Source: Micropterus salmoides (Eukaryota > Chordata > Actinopteri > Centrarchiformes > Centrarchidae). Taken from it: DNA of 64,000 nucleotides. Every line of letters begins with the position of its first letter. Position 1 is the first letter of the stretch. The notes under the pieces are model-generated. The model saw nothing but the letters and a program-made list of their open reading frames with translations, made no database searches and was not told where the DNA came from. The stretch lies in assembly GCF_014851395.1 (NCBI RefSeq), contig NW_024040817.1, forward strand, positions 24,193,269 through 24,257,268, in the 5' to 3' direction. Shown piece after piece: positions 47,869-59,820 of the stretch. Both the position numbers and the translations under genes were made by a program.

Positions 47869-48367
47869 TGTCACAGTTGGTTCTGTGACACTTGGGGATT
47901 TCTTCCTGTTTTTCCTGTGGCGTTCTGTGGGCGTGTGAGGGTGTGTCTTACACTTGGCAGGGAGCTGATCACCCGGAGAGACTACAGACCTGTTGCCAAT
48001 CCTCATCTACGCCTGGCCTTAAGATGTGGGGCTCCCTGAGACTCATTGCCAGATTATTCCTAGCCATCACTTGGTTGAGTACTTCAGGCCTGCTTAGCTA
48101 CTTGAGCATTGAGTTTGTTTCTAGTATGTTCTCTACCGGAACCCAGACTAACTTTCTTTTGTCTTTCTCCTTTTCCAAGTTACAGCATCCGGTGTGTTTT
48201 TTCCTGCTTGGAGGATCTTTAGGAGTGCTGATTGCCACTGCCCAGGACGGCATGCCCCTGCTCACATCTCACCTACTATCACTCTGTACTACTACTTCCT
48301 CAGTTCTTTGTAAATAAACTCTTTACTTTAACTGGCCTTGAGTGTTCTGTATCCGCACCCCGATGTG
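47869..48367 (+). mobile_element. Solo LTR, probably Ty3/Gypsy-type
   Basis: About 499 bases, beginning with a palindromic TGTCACAG-TTGGTT-CTGTGACA. A polyadenylation signal AATAAA lies at 48313-48318, followed by a short R/U5-like tail with CCTTGAGTGTTCTGTATCCG. Candidate 5-bp duplications CAAGC flank it. The right edge could lie two bases further, so that it would end in CA. The body is T/C-rich, like other fish Gypsy LTRs. There is no internal region, so it is a solo LTR. The 141-codon open frame inside is not a gene. Class assignment is inferred. Confidence 0.65.
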
Positions 48368-48372
48368 CAAGC
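48368..48372. repeat. Candidate target site duplication, right (CAAGC)
   Basis: Right-hand copy of CAAGC at the end of the solo LTR. Confidence 0.6.
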
Positions 48373-50505
48373 CCCAGTGTCTTTATGTTGAGTAATCAAA
48401 TAACTGACAATAAGTAGGAATAATATACCGTATAATGTGTCCTTTTCACAAATGTAACAAATCCAGAGAATGCACAAGTGGGAGGTAAAACCTAACTTAG
48501 AAAATAGTTAACAACAGCAGAATTCAGCAAGATCTCAAGTGATTTGTTGCAAAAATAAATCTTAGAGACAGCACATCAGTAAGAAATAACACAACCATTT
48601 GCAAGGCAAATTTCTCCTCTAGAGAACTAGCCTAATGTACAGTACAGAAATCTAAAGGCTGCTGCAGGCTTCAAACAAAGTGTTGCTTCAAATGTTAAGC
48701 TGGCGACAAATTTGTGAAGGTATGACATTCCGTTTTTGTCAAAAATGGGTTGATGCAAACTGTTTTGGGATTTTTTGGCAAACATTACTACCGTCTTTGT
48801 TTAAACATTTTTCTTGCGATTGTTCATTATCTTGACTTTGTACATCCTTTCTGTAGTTAGATGTTTTTAATCTATATAATTTTAACTTTGCACATCAGTT
48901 CTGTTGTTTGTTCATGTCTGTTGTTTAGTTTTGCATATCACGAGATGCCCACATGATGATGAATCAGTGTAGTGCAGTCACTGTTAGGTCTTGCTGTCAA
49001 GCAGGACTATAACATCAGCACAGTTATCCATTGTTTTGGAGCTGTGTAAAAATGTTTTTATTTTTATTTTGTTTTTACTTTTTGTTTTCAATATCAGTTT
49101 AGTTTTAATTAGTTTTTAATGTTTTTTTCACAAAACATTAAAATACAAGTACAATCATTAGAAATAATGCAGATTTGTGAAAAGTGACACCCTTTTTTAA
49201 GCTATCTGACGCTTGTACATAGGGGCCCTAACACAAAGCAAATAAATATGTATTTGAAGTACAAACAAATTGTCTAAATAAATACTACAAATAAATAAAG
49301 CACGTGCAATCTACAGTATAATTTCTAAGCTACATACAGAAAACCCTAAAAGCAAACTACCCTAATCCTACTATCCCCTAATCCAAAATCCACCTTGGAG
49401 GCCCCCCTTGAAGCTAGGTAATAAAACAATGTGAAGCACAAAGAGACAGGTTGGCTGAGATATCAATGAGCCTATAAAACACCCACTAGCTGACATGCAG
49501 AAAATATAATGACCAGCAGATCTGTTAACCCAGTGCAAGGGGAGCTCACATTCAATGGAAAAGGGGCAAGTTTATCCCACACACGTGATGAGCACTAAGC
49601 CAGACCATCAGAACAAAACAAAAGAAGGAAAAGAAAACCACCAAGACAGTGACTCACTACCTGCAACCGAAACTAAACAAAACACAACTCTATACAGTTG
49701 TTGCATTCATATTATTTTGTATACATGTATGTATATAAGTAAATAGAAAACATGTTCAAATCCCACCAACTAAGCAGCCGATCCCTACCTGTGTCTCCCT
49801 GGCTACCCTAACGTTAACTTGGGCTCTCGTAACAGCGGTCGCCACCTGCAACGCTGCAGCCAGACGCCGCCCTGACCCTGGGCTCTCTTGATGGATAAAA
49901 CAAATGTGGCAGGACAGCTAGACGGCACACAGTGTGCCAGCTCTTGGCCAATCACTGCACGCACAGCTGAACTGCCTATCCGGAGAGACAGAAAAACTGC
50001 CCCGCAACGTCAGTTCCACCGGCCACTCGAAATGTAGGCTTATTTAGGTACTATGAAATAAATAAATAAACAAAAACTAAGGACTTTTACTTTTTCATTT
50101 TAGTTAGTTTTACTGAGTTTTGCATAACTACAATACAGTTTTAGTTAGTTATCGTTTTTTTTGTGTGGCAGCATGGATGTTGTTAGGCCTATTTTAGGTG
50201 TTGATGAAGATGGAATATTGTTCAGTTATGGATATTGAAGAACTTGTGTAACAATAAATCATATCTCTCACGACAGAGAAAAAAATCAGAACTTGAACTC
50301 CTGTTACATTCTTTCTGAACCGAACAAAGCGGCCATGGTGAGCGCGTCAACTAGCCTACTTCAACCCTCTGCGTAGCCCTCAGCTGCTTTAAGCTTAAGC
50401 TTAGTGGTTACAGTACCAGTATATCCTTCCATTCATTGATCAGATAGATAATGAAGATATTTTAGGAGAGAGAGAAGCAGGAGATTGTCAACGCAGCTGA
50501 TTCTG
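48373..50505. other. No gene; possible decayed element at 49060-50165
   Basis: T-rich words such as GTTTAGTTTTAATTAGTTTT (49095-49120) and TTTTAGTTAGTTTTACTGAG (50099-50118) lie on either side of about 1 kb. That interval contains a GC-richer part (49800-50035). This could be an old repeat, but no proper inverted ends were found. The remainder is unrecognised. Confidence 0.3.
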
Positions 50506-50638
50506 AGGTCAGCAGTGGTCAACAAGTCAGTAGCACTCTCCAGGTCAGTAGCAGTCTGCAGTCAGTAGTGGTCTACAGGTCAGCAGTCCTATGCAGCTCA
50601 GCTGTGCTCTGCAGGTCAGTAGGTGGTCTACTGGTCTA
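50506..50638. repeat. Minisatellite, ~18-base unit, about 7 copies
   Basis: Degenerate tandem units of the type AGGTCAGTAGCAGTCTGC repeat about seven times. Variation is in the CAGTAG/CAGCAG and TCTAC/TCTGC positions. Confidence 0.75.
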
Positions 50639-51460
50639 AGGAAATATGGGCTGTTTTGTTTTGTTCTAACAACAGACATTTGATAGCAGGTCTAGGCACC
50701 AAGCCAAAGCCTAAACTAAATAATTTCATGATATTTATAATATTTGCTATATATCTGACCCACTTAACTTTCTGCATTTGTTGGCTATGATAAATTCAAT
50801 AAATATGTAGATGTTACCTAAATGGCAAGGCTATACATTAGAATACACCCACAGATATGCACATAGGAAAATATAATGAAATAAAAGCAATCATACATAC
50901 TACATGTATCCATACAAATAGTAATTGTTACTCCAAATCTTTTATTCCTTCCACCATCAGGTTATTAAATTCATACAGTAGCCAAGTCACAGTCTACAGA
51001 AGAACTCCTAAGTGAATTCCCTCCATGCAGTTTTGATGTGTCTAAAAGCTAACATTGCAGTAACCTTTGTTCAACAACAAGAGAAATAGAAGAGGAGAAA
51101 CTGTTTGTTGCCTTTTACCTGTTAACATCTTTGCTTCTTGACTGGCTGTTGACATAAGTGTAGTAACAAAATATGTGAGTGCAAAGATTTTGCAAGCGCA
51201 AGTAATGCATACCCTGGGGGCTAAGCCCCTCCTGTCTTTCAGTGACTTCCCCGTGTGGCAGCAGAAACTGGAAATAGGTATTAGCCTCTAGACTACTATA
51301 CATTTTTACAGGTGTAACTTAGACTATTGGGTAAATTTCGTTACTAGAAACCATGTAAATGCTTTAATCGTTAGTTGCAAAGGGTACATGATGGGTATGA
51401 AAATGTACTGGTTACTCCAACCAATATTTTTATCATACTCATACTCATACTCACTAGACT
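50639..51460. other. No gene recognised
   Basis: AT-rich unique-looking sequence. A short (ACTCAT)n repeat lies near 51437-51453, directly before the piggyBac-like element. Confidence 0.4.
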
Positions 51461-51464
51461 TTAA
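51461..51464. repeat. Target site TTAA, left
   Basis: TTAA tetranucleotide adjoining the left terminal repeat of the piggyBac-like element. The same tetranucleotide adjoins the right end at 52617-52620. Confidence 0.9.
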
Positions 51465-52616
51465 CACTAGAACCGCCAGTGGGTCAAATTTACCTTTGTT
51501 TCAATATAATATTCAAGTCCCCCAGTCTCTGACTTTTCCTAAAAGTGTGTTATGTAGCACCCCTTATTGTTAAAAAATGTCAAAATAAAGCCAGATTTAA
51601 AAAATGGGCACCAGCGGGTAAAATTTACCCCTATAGAGAATACAGTCATTTTAGCGCTGTTCATGACGCACGTTTAGATAAACATTCTATGTTGCTATAG
51701 GCAACGCCTTTCCCACTACAGGCAATACACTTGCTAAGCGCAGTGAGTGAAGGAGAGTCTGATGGTGGGGGCTGAGCGATGTGTCCTGGATTGATTCTGC
51801 ATCTGACGGGTCATTATCTGATAGCAATCCACCTGAATGAAGTAAATATGCATAAAAGCCGCTACTCATAGCTTTTGTGTAGGCTACATGATCATCAGAA
51901 CTAATGCTGCAGTAGGCTAGTTTTTCGCTGTGATAGAGGTGTGTTCTGCGGTCCCTTCAAGTGAGCGTGCGGCTCCCTCGTGTGCTTTTTGACTGCCTAT
52001 AACTTTTCCAATGCTTTGTATTTTTTAGTAAAAGTGATCATTAGGCCTATACATTTAAATCTACTATGAATTTTGGAATTGATAATAATCCTTTCTTTCA
52101 AATAAATAGCCTACTACTTACTTACTCTCTGGATGCCTGATGGAGTCCGAATAAACAAGCAGAACAGTAAGAACTAGCCGACATTATGAGGCTCTTATTA
52201 TTACTGCCTATAAAACACTACAACAGTCAGTCTTTTTTGTAAATTGTATGATGCATTTAAATTCAAGCTGTGTTTAGAATATAACTAGGCTATAACATCT
52301 ATAACATCTATAACAGCGGCGAGTGGATGACATCAAAAGAGACGCTGCGTGTGAACGTGCACTTCACAGATGCGCAGCCCAAGCGATCGACCTGAACGGG
52401 GAAGACAATGAATACAATAGAATAAACTTTCTGTAAATGCCTGAAATATGGGGATGCTGTTTATAGGAAATGCACAGCCAATGTGCTAAATGTTTCCCAA
52501 AGTGTGTTGGAGCAACATGTAGCAGAAATAATCACAAAATCAATGCATTTTTATAGCGGGTACATTTACCCGTTATGGCCGTTATAGGTATACAACAAAC
52601 CCTGGCGGTTCTAGTG
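51465..52616. mobile_element. Non-autonomous piggyBac-like transposon
   Basis: Perfect 15-bp terminal inverted repeats CACTAGAACCGCCAG bound a 1152-base element, with TTAA on both sides, which is the target preference of piggyBac. Subterminal GGGT-(N)ATTTACC-type words occur near the left end (51481-51493), at 51616-51629 and near the right end (52559-52572), and may bind a transposase. There is no intact transposase. On the + strand a short acidic stretch (WIDSASDGSLSDSNPPE near 51788) could be a remnant of the acidic N-terminus of a piggyBac protein, but this is weak. It would have needed a transposase supplied in trans. Confidence 0.88.
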
Positions 52617-52620
52617 TTAA
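52617..52620. repeat. Target site TTAA, right
   Basis: TTAA adjoining the right terminal repeat of the piggyBac-like element. Confidence 0.9.
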
Positions 52621-53846
52621 TGTTATGATGACTCACAGAAGAGGAACAAGCTTAATGACTTCTGGCCACAGTGAATGTGACTGTTTTTCTTTTAACCACC
52701 ACATTTACTGAACCACACTTGTTATTTCTTGTTGACGTGACAGTTGTGACATATTGTTTATGGATTGCATGTGAGGTGCATGATGCCGCTTCTGGGGTGA
52801 TTTTTGTCATGATGGATGGCTTCCTTTACACGTACCTTCCCCTTTTTGACACATGTTTCTGCAGTTATAATAAAGCAGTTGATGTCGAGTTGAGTTTCTT
52901 TTGTGGACCTAAAAGTCAGTGGTTGGTAAGGGAACTAAAAGGTGACTAAACAAACCCATATGAACGGCATTTCTTTACTGTTGTCTATGTGATTTAGGCT
53001 GCTTAAATAAGTGTATTTTTACATGAAATGCTTGCATTGTTTTATATGTATGTAAAGTAATTTTATAAAATATGAATTATTTGGATCTTCTTAATTCTTA
53101 AGCTATTAAGCTAAGCTATTCTGATGAGAGATTATTGATATTTAAACTCTACTGCCAAACGAATACACTCCTCCCCTTCAGTGCTCCTTCAGAAGCTCGG
53201 CCCCCCAAAATTCATGGATGTGCATTGCCATGGCGACCAGTACTACTCTGCTGAAATATGGCAGAATCCACAGTCTGCTGACCAAGGGCAATTAGCCTCA
53301 ATAAGGTGGAATGTTTTTTGCAGTACTGTAGAATGTGAGTGTGACAACAAGCCTGTCAAAATACTTTTGTAAGCCAAACTCTAAGCCATGAAGTCTAGTT
53401 TATGCATCGGTAGGACTACCATGAATAACTTCAACAGCAACAAACAGTAAACAAACATCATCAAACAAATGACATGCAAGCACACAAACACAGCATCCAC
53501 AGCACGGTAACTTGAAACAGTTTTTACAAAAATACAGTGACTGACGAGAGGGCAATACGTTTCTCTCAGATGCAAAGCAAACAAGGAACCTACCGTCTCC
53601 TGTAATATTAGGCTACCTATTTTAGCAATTCGTACTAAGAATCAACCCAAATGATTCCACTGTCCTAGCAAAACTTGTATTTTTAGGTCTTTGTGGCCAT
53701 AAAACCTGTCACAACATTGTACAGACAAATACTATCCTGTTCTGGCTCCCAGAAAGATTATTTTTTCTGCCCCTTTTCTTCCACGGTTGGCTAGCAACAC
53801 ACGGGAGCTCAACTTTAGTCTTGAGAAGCTGCAGTCTTTTTCTTCA
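52621..53846. other. No gene; right part belongs to the repeat interrupted by the hAT
   Basis: 52621-53680 shows nothing recognisable. The last ~80 bases before the hAT (GCAACACACGGGAGCTCAAC, CTTGAGAAGCTGCAGTC) resemble the reverse complement of 59550-59630. They look like part of an older repeat that the hAT entered. Confidence 0.4.
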
Positions 53847-53854
53847 CAGGCCAC
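53847..53854. repeat. hAT target site duplication, left (CAGGCCAC)
   Basis: Perfect 8-base match to 60034-60041, directly outside the two CAGGGGCGGA termini. Confidence 0.95.
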
Positions 53855-55773
53855 CAGGGGCGGATTGGCCATCTGGCAATTCTGGCAAATGCCAGAGGGG
53901 CCGGACCATTAGTTTTGGAGTGGGCCGGTCATATTGATAATAATATCAGTGTTACCAAACAGGCTTTACTTGGACGGGCTGCTCAGGTACATTAACGGCC
54001 GCCCAAGTATATTTCACGACCCATTTAAAGCCCCTCTCCAGTGTATTTTTACATTTCTGTAGTCATTTCCTTACAATGTTGATTACCACATAGTATTTTG
54101 ACAAATAACTTAATTTTGTGCTCAAAGTTGCAAAAGTTGCTTAGTTGTTAAAACGGGGTGGTGACAAATGAGTATAGTTCCATAAGTCATACGTCAATTT
54201 CCAAGCTTGCACAGGCGCACTGTCATGCCTCGTTAAAAAAACTCAAGCTGTCACGCCTGTAATTTACTTAGAACTTACAGTAGGTATGTCTCTCTGTGTC
54301 TGATGTCTTTCTAGTTTAGTTAATGTTTGCTAAGTTACCTAAGTTGTAGTTAGCCAGGTGTAGTTAGCTAGCATAGTTATTGCAGAAAGTTAGCTAACAG
54401 AGGGTCTACATTTTATTTTTTAGTTTCCTCCTCTTGGTTTAGTGTGCTGTTCATTTTCATTATGGCATTTGTGTTTGCAGTGTTTGTAATCAGTGTTTGG
54501 ACATCTTGGGTTGGAGAACAGATGACAGAAAACGTGTCGCATTTTCTCCAGCAACCTTTTTATACACAGACGGCAACGCACATTTTACTGACCGTTTCAC
54601 CGATGATTGAGTGAGTTGTGCACTCAAATTATTTATTCACACTAGCGAACTAATGTTAGTTGACGAAGTAAAAACGTTAATTAGCATGACGTGTTGTCTG
54701 TGTGTGAGTGAGTATTACATCCTACTAATTAATTTCAATTCGTGAGGCAGGTCTGAATCCAGCCATGGGCTTCTCTGTGTGGAGTTTGCATGTTCTTCCT
54801 GTTTATGTGTGTTTCGCTGTATAATGTTATATTTATAAATGCGCACTGAGTTTTGGAGATGTGTAAGTTGATTAGTTTTATAAAGGGAGCACTCATGGCT
54901 TTGGCCAAGTAAGGCAAAAAAGTGACAAGAGCAGCTGCACAATCATAGGTCATAGCTTCTCTGACAATGAAAACTTATCTGTATCCAAACTTTTGGTAAA
55001 TTTTTAATTATGAGCATTGACACCACAAGTGTGTGGCTTCACTGCTTGTTTTTGTCATCTGGCAGCCCATTAATATGGAGGTCCTGAAAGCTCAGCGCAC
55101 TGAAACTTAAGAAGGCACATTATACATACAAATTATTTAACACATCTCAGACTGAACGTCAGCAGAGAAGGAGCATTATAAGCTTCGTAAAGGTTGATGT
55201 TATGGCAGGGCTGATGGTTGCTACGTTTAGTTTGGCTTTTGTTATAATTACATTTTCTTCTTTACAGAAAGGAAAGACCTGAATCTGTGGAGGCCAGCCA
55301 TTATTAAACAGCTGCAGCTTCTTCCACTCTAACTGAGATGTGATGGTGAGCCATGTTCAGAACATCCATGAACACGGCACGCTGGAACCAGCTACAACAT
55401 AACTTATACGGTTTGTGGTTAAAAATCATTAGTGGTCAAGTCTTCAGTGGTGCTGGTTGGTGCCTGTTTTAATTTGATTTCAGTGCCTCCAGAAATAAAA
55501 TATTGTTGAGATAAATTTCCCAGATTGTGCAAAGAATTTGAATAATTTTATAAATGGAAATGCATCACACAAACATTTGTGCTGAAGAAAGTCACAACTA
55601 ATTCTGTTTTGAAACAGCCATTTTGGAGATTAAGAGTAAAAACACATGAACAAGACATTTTACAAATTACAAAAAATATTACTAGCGTCATGAAGATATA
55701 ATTTATTGCAGGGCTGTTTTACTGGACAGCAACAGTTTTAGCTTGGTGTACCTTATTAACAGAAACTAGTATA

Positions 55774-55958
55774 CAGGTGAAACTCGAAAAATTAGCATAT
55801 CATGCAAATTCAATTTAAAAGGTGAAACTAATATTATATAGACTCATTACATGCAAAGTGAGATATTTCAAGCTTTTATTTTATATAATTTCGATGATTA
55901 TGGCATACAGCTTATGAAAACCCCAAATTCAAAATCTCAGAAAATTTGAATATTATGA
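55774..55958 (+). repeat. Tc1 left terminal inverted repeat (~185 bases)
   Basis: Pairs with 57155-57349. The inner limit is near GAAAATTTGAATATTATG. Transposase binding sites are expected inside, but none was mapped. Confidence 0.85.
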
Positions 55959-56080
55959 AAAGGTTCAGTATTGTAGGCTCAGAGTGTCACACTGTAATCA
56001 GCTAATTAATCCAAAACACCTGCGAAGGGTTCCTGAGCCTTTAATTGGTTTCTCAGTCTGGTTCAGTGGAATTCACAATC

Positions 56081-57068
56081 ATGGGGAAGACTGCTGACCT
56101 GACTGTTGTGCAGAAAACCATCATTGACACCCTCCACAAGGAGGGAAAGCCTCAAAAGGTAATTGCAAAAGAAGTTGGATGTTCTCAAAGTGCTGTATCA
56201 AGGCACATTAATAGAAAGTTAAGTGGAAGGGAAAAGTGTGGAAGAAAAAGGTGCACAAGCAGCAGGGATGACTGTAGCCTGGAGAGGATTGTCAGGAAAA
56301 GGCCATTCAAATGTGTGGGGGAGCTTCACAAGGAGTGGACTGAGGCTGGAGTTACTGCATCAAGAGCCACCCACACACAGACTGGTCCTGGACATGGGCT
56401 TCAAATGTCGTATTCCTCTTGTCAAGCTGCTCTTGAACAACAAACAACATCAGAAGCGTCTTACCTGGACTAAAGAAAACAAGAACTGGTCTGTTTCTCA
56501 GTGGTCCAAAGTCCTCGTTCCTGATGAGAGCAGAGTTTGCATCTCATTTGGAAACCAAGGTCCCAGAGTCTGGAGGAAGAATGGAGAGGCACACAATCCA
56601 AGATGCTTGAAGTCCAGTGTGAAGTTTCCACAGTCTGGTTTGGGGAGCCATGTCATCTGCTGGTGTTGGTCCACTGTGCTGCAGTCCAGAGTCAGTGCAG
56701 CCGTCTACCAGGACATTTTAGAGCACTTTATGCTTCCTTCAGCAGACGAGCTTTATGGAGATGCTGACTTCATTTTCCAGCAGGACTTGGCACCTGCCCA
56801 CACTGCCAAAACCTGGTTCAATGACCATGGGATTACTGTGCTTGATTGGCCTGCAAACTCGCCTGACCTAAACCCCATAGAGAATCTATGGGACATTGCC
56901 AAGAGAAAGATGAAAGACATGAGACCGAACAATGCAGAAGAGCTGAAGGCCGCTATTGAAGCATCCTGGTCTTCCATAACACCTCAGCAGTGCCGCAGGC
57001 TGATAGCATCCATGCCACGCCGCATTGAGGCAGTAATTCATGCAAAAGGGGCTCAAACCAAGTACTGA
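56081..57068 (+). pseudogene. Tc1-like transposase, frameshifted
   Basis: The encoded family cuts and pastes Tc1 elements at TA sites using an RNase-H-fold DD34E active site. The likely start is the ATG at 56081 (MGKTADLTVVQKTIIDTLHK), although the frame stays open from 56045. Residues 1-50 form a helix-turn-helix (QSAVSRHINRKLSG), followed by a GRKR-type basic motif. Near 56368-56373 an extra base shifts the frame, and the protein continues in the frame open from 56223 to 57068. A second patch (about 56640-56690) is read out of frame and then restored, destroying the conserved MIWG region. The acidic residues are still visible: D in VPDES (near 56523), D in FQQDLAPAH and E in DLNPIENLW. It ends AKGAQTKY and a TGA, at the expected family end. 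It cannot make a working enzyme. Confidence 0.93.
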
Positions 57069-57154
57069 GTACATATGCATGATTATACTCTTCACACGGC
57101 TGACATTTCTGTATTTAAAATCTATTTTTTAAATTTTTTTTTTATTTATTTCAT

Positions 57155-57349
57155 GTAATATTCGAATTTTCTGAGATTTTGAATTTGGGGTTTTCATAAG
57201 CTGTACGCAATAATCATCGAAATTATATCAAATAAAGGCTTGAAATATTTCACTTGTAATTAGTCTATATAATTAGTCTCACCTTTTAAGTTGAATTACT
57301 GAAATAAATGAACTTTTGCGTGATATGCTAATTTTCTGAGTTTTACTTG
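57155..57349 (-). repeat. Tc1 right terminal inverted repeat (~195 bases)
   Basis: Inverted partner of 55774-55958, with conserved AAAACCCCAAATTCAAAATC when read on the minus strand. Several substitutions separate the two arms. Confidence 0.85.
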
Positions 57350-58910
57350 TACATGGATATTCTGTGCAAACAAAAGCTAATGCCACTTTTTATTCACAAG
57401 GTGGCAGCGTTGGCTCACAACACAAGAAGAATTGGGTCTAACAAATATTTTATATGTTGTCTTTACATATGGGTTTTTTCACACGTACAACTTGTGAACT
57501 GCATGATCTGCCTTTTCCACAGGTTTCTCTCGGTAGTTCTGCATTTCAACCACGATGGAAGCTGGTATGTTATATTCTATAAACATGTTTTTCCTTTCCC
57601 CAGCATACACAGAAGACTTGGTTCACGGTTTTCAGGTTAAGATCTTAATTAATTAATATTATCCTCAGACAAAGACATACTCAGTCACATTTGTCTATTT
57701 GTAAGATTTCTAAAAAAACATCTCTAAAAGAGAGATTTACATGAAATCTGATAAACAAATATGTCTCAGCCAACACTTTAGGTTTGACTTTTGTTGTTCT
57801 CAACATTGCCAGAAAGTTTTTTGTTTTGTCACTGTACTCAGTTAAAAGAATGGTCTGTGGGTATTTTCATGTAGAGCCAGTAAATGTTATTGAAAATATT
57901 TTCTATTTATAAAATCTTGAGAATTGTACAGCTTTGGTTTGCTCTTGAGTCTTTTCAAGTTTAAAATGTTTTTATTTTGACCATACCCATTTGGTGTATC
58001 AACACAAATATTTTAGTTCCAATCTTGTGTTATTGTTAATTGCAATATATAAGTATTAGAATACATCAATAGTTTTATAAAAAAAACATGTTTAACCATT
58101 AATGCACTATGCATCTGTTCAATATGATTGCAACCGCATAAAATGTGATTTATTTTATTGTCAACCTAATGAGGCTGTATAAAATGTGTAAATATCCCAT
58201 TCTTCAGGACACAACACATAAAGTTAAGGACTTCATAATGTGCCTGCCTTAGGCCCAGCAGAGTGCCTGTAAGCTGTATGGTATGCTTTGTAATATAGGG
58301 ACACAATATCTACAGCTAAAGCTGGTGAAAATATCTTATAGCCTACATAAAAAGAAATAACTCAGATTCCGTTTTAATCTCTTCAGTTTACTATTTATCC
58401 TCTTAATAAAGTTCATAACAAGTCAACTTTACATGCAGAAGATCAAGTATACGGTTTTATTCTGACTATAGACAAAATAGCACAGTTCAACAGAGAGATA
58501 GAGACTCAGATGGTGGATATTTCACAAGCACACACCAGCTAAAGCAACAGTGAACACACTGGTGCAGCAGATATAACTGGGTACAACGTTGGTTTCGGTT
58601 TCGATAGGCTTCCTCATTAACAAGCCTCTTCCGTGCACCTGCGCCTAAAAACTGAATGGCAGGTGGAAATCGCGAGTGCTATGTGATTTCGTCCACTTTA
58701 TAAAACAGCCCACTGCTGATGGAGAAAGTCAACAGGGCCAACAAATACAGGAAGAAAGAAACAGAGTTTGAGCAAGCCGCTGTGTTTGCAGCAGATGTGT
58801 ATGAGTGCTTGTGTGAGAATATCAGAACTGTTTAAATATAGGAGAAACAAATGTGCGTTGTCCAAGAAAGTAACTTAAGCAACAAAAAAAGCCGCCGATT
58901 ACTGCATTAT

Positions 58911-59640
58911 AGGGCTGACTCCAAATAGTCGAAGATTTGATGCTTCGATGGGCGGAGCCTGATTCGACTGTCAATCTCACAGTAGAAGCTTCACAGCGAA
59001 ACAAGGATCATGCCATTTTGGCTATATGGGGGAGCTCAATGTCTGATTTTACACAGAACCACCAGTTTTCTCCCAATAAGTTAATATACAGCCTATTACT
59101 ATATATATTTCAATGTTTAATGCTGTAAATAAACATGTGAAAAGAATAAAACTTCCAATAAATATTTTTGAAGTGCGTGAATTAATCCAAAATTGTAACC
59201 CTAACCCTGGGGCGTCAGTGCGCATGTGTAAGTGTGGAGTGTATGTGCGCAGTGGCAGTGGAGGAACACTTGCTGAAGAGACAGAGCCCCAGTTTCACTG
59301 GTGTTGTGCCGAGTTGTTCGCACCTCGCGGGACTTTCGGATAATTTATCACTGTCGATTAACCACATAAAGAATATTTTATCATTTTTAAATAACCGGCT
59401 ACTTGAAATAGACCCGCGAGGAACCCGCGACGTGCATGCAGTTGTTGGCAGCAGTAATGCAAGGAAAACTCTGCACAAGACCGGTGAAGGACAGGCGAGA
59501 GAGAGAAAGAGCGCCTCAGTTTTGCTGGAAATTTACAGTGTGAGTTGAATGAAAAGAGACTGCAGCTCTGCAGCTTCTCAAGATTAAAGCGGAGCTACCG
59601 TGTGAATTTTGTGTTGCCATTCATATAATTAAGATATTTA
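58911..59640 (-). repeat. Older repeat segment inside the hAT element
   Basis: It begins on the + strand with AGGGCTGACTCCAAATAGTC, a start seen in some fish hAT-type repeats. Read in reverse, its far part has GGTAGCTCCGCTTTAATCTT, GAGAAGCTGCAG and CACACTGTAAATTT. This parallels the host sequence on both sides of the hAT insertion (about 53795-53846 and 60042-60115). It therefore appears to be an inverted relative of the repeat that the hAT entered. Coding frames here have no motifs. Confidence 0.45.
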
Positions 59641-59785
59641 CACCATAAATTGGTGCAGAAGATGTCTCCACAATGCAGTAAATTAAGAGCTTAATGCTCA
59701 AAATCTTCGGTGGGAGGACCCTTGCACCCCCCACTCATATTTCAGCATTGAATATTTCGTCAAAATAGTTTTTAAATATCTTCAA

Positions 59786-59820
59786 ATCTTGTTCTTGTGA
59801 CCAAGTCACAAGAACAAGAT
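59786..59820. repeat. Perfect 16-bp hairpin with 3-base loop
   Basis: ATCTTGTTCTTGTGAC (59786-59801) is followed by CAA and the exact reverse complement GTCACAAGAACAAGAT (59805-59820). CACACCCCTAG follows (CTAG at 59828-59831) and the next base is T. The hairpin plus CTAG arrangement resembles the 3' end of a Helitron. It also resembles the CTAGGGGTGTGA start of a palindromic DNA transposon read in reverse. Confidence 0.9.

Larger units (their letters stand above)
55774..57349 (+). mobile_element. Tc1-like transposon inserted in the hAT element
   Basis: This 1576-base element is flanked by TA dinucleotides (55772-55773 and 57350-57351), as expected for Tc1/mariner. It has long terminal inverted repeats. 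The left end starts CAGGTGAAACTCGAAAAATT, and the right end, reversed, CAAGTAAAACTCAGAAAATT; both continue into AGCATATCA. It encodes a broken transposase on the + strand. Because it lies inside the hAT, it inserted later. The two TIRs have diverged at several positions, so it is not very recent. Confidence 0.95.

Noticed and set aside
47892..48317. 141-codon open frame with a membrane-like translation
   Set aside because: Entirely inside a solo LTR with a polyA signal; no gag or env motif.
59193..59212. Telomere-like CCCTAACCC
   Set aside because: Only about two repeat units; no interstitial telomere array.
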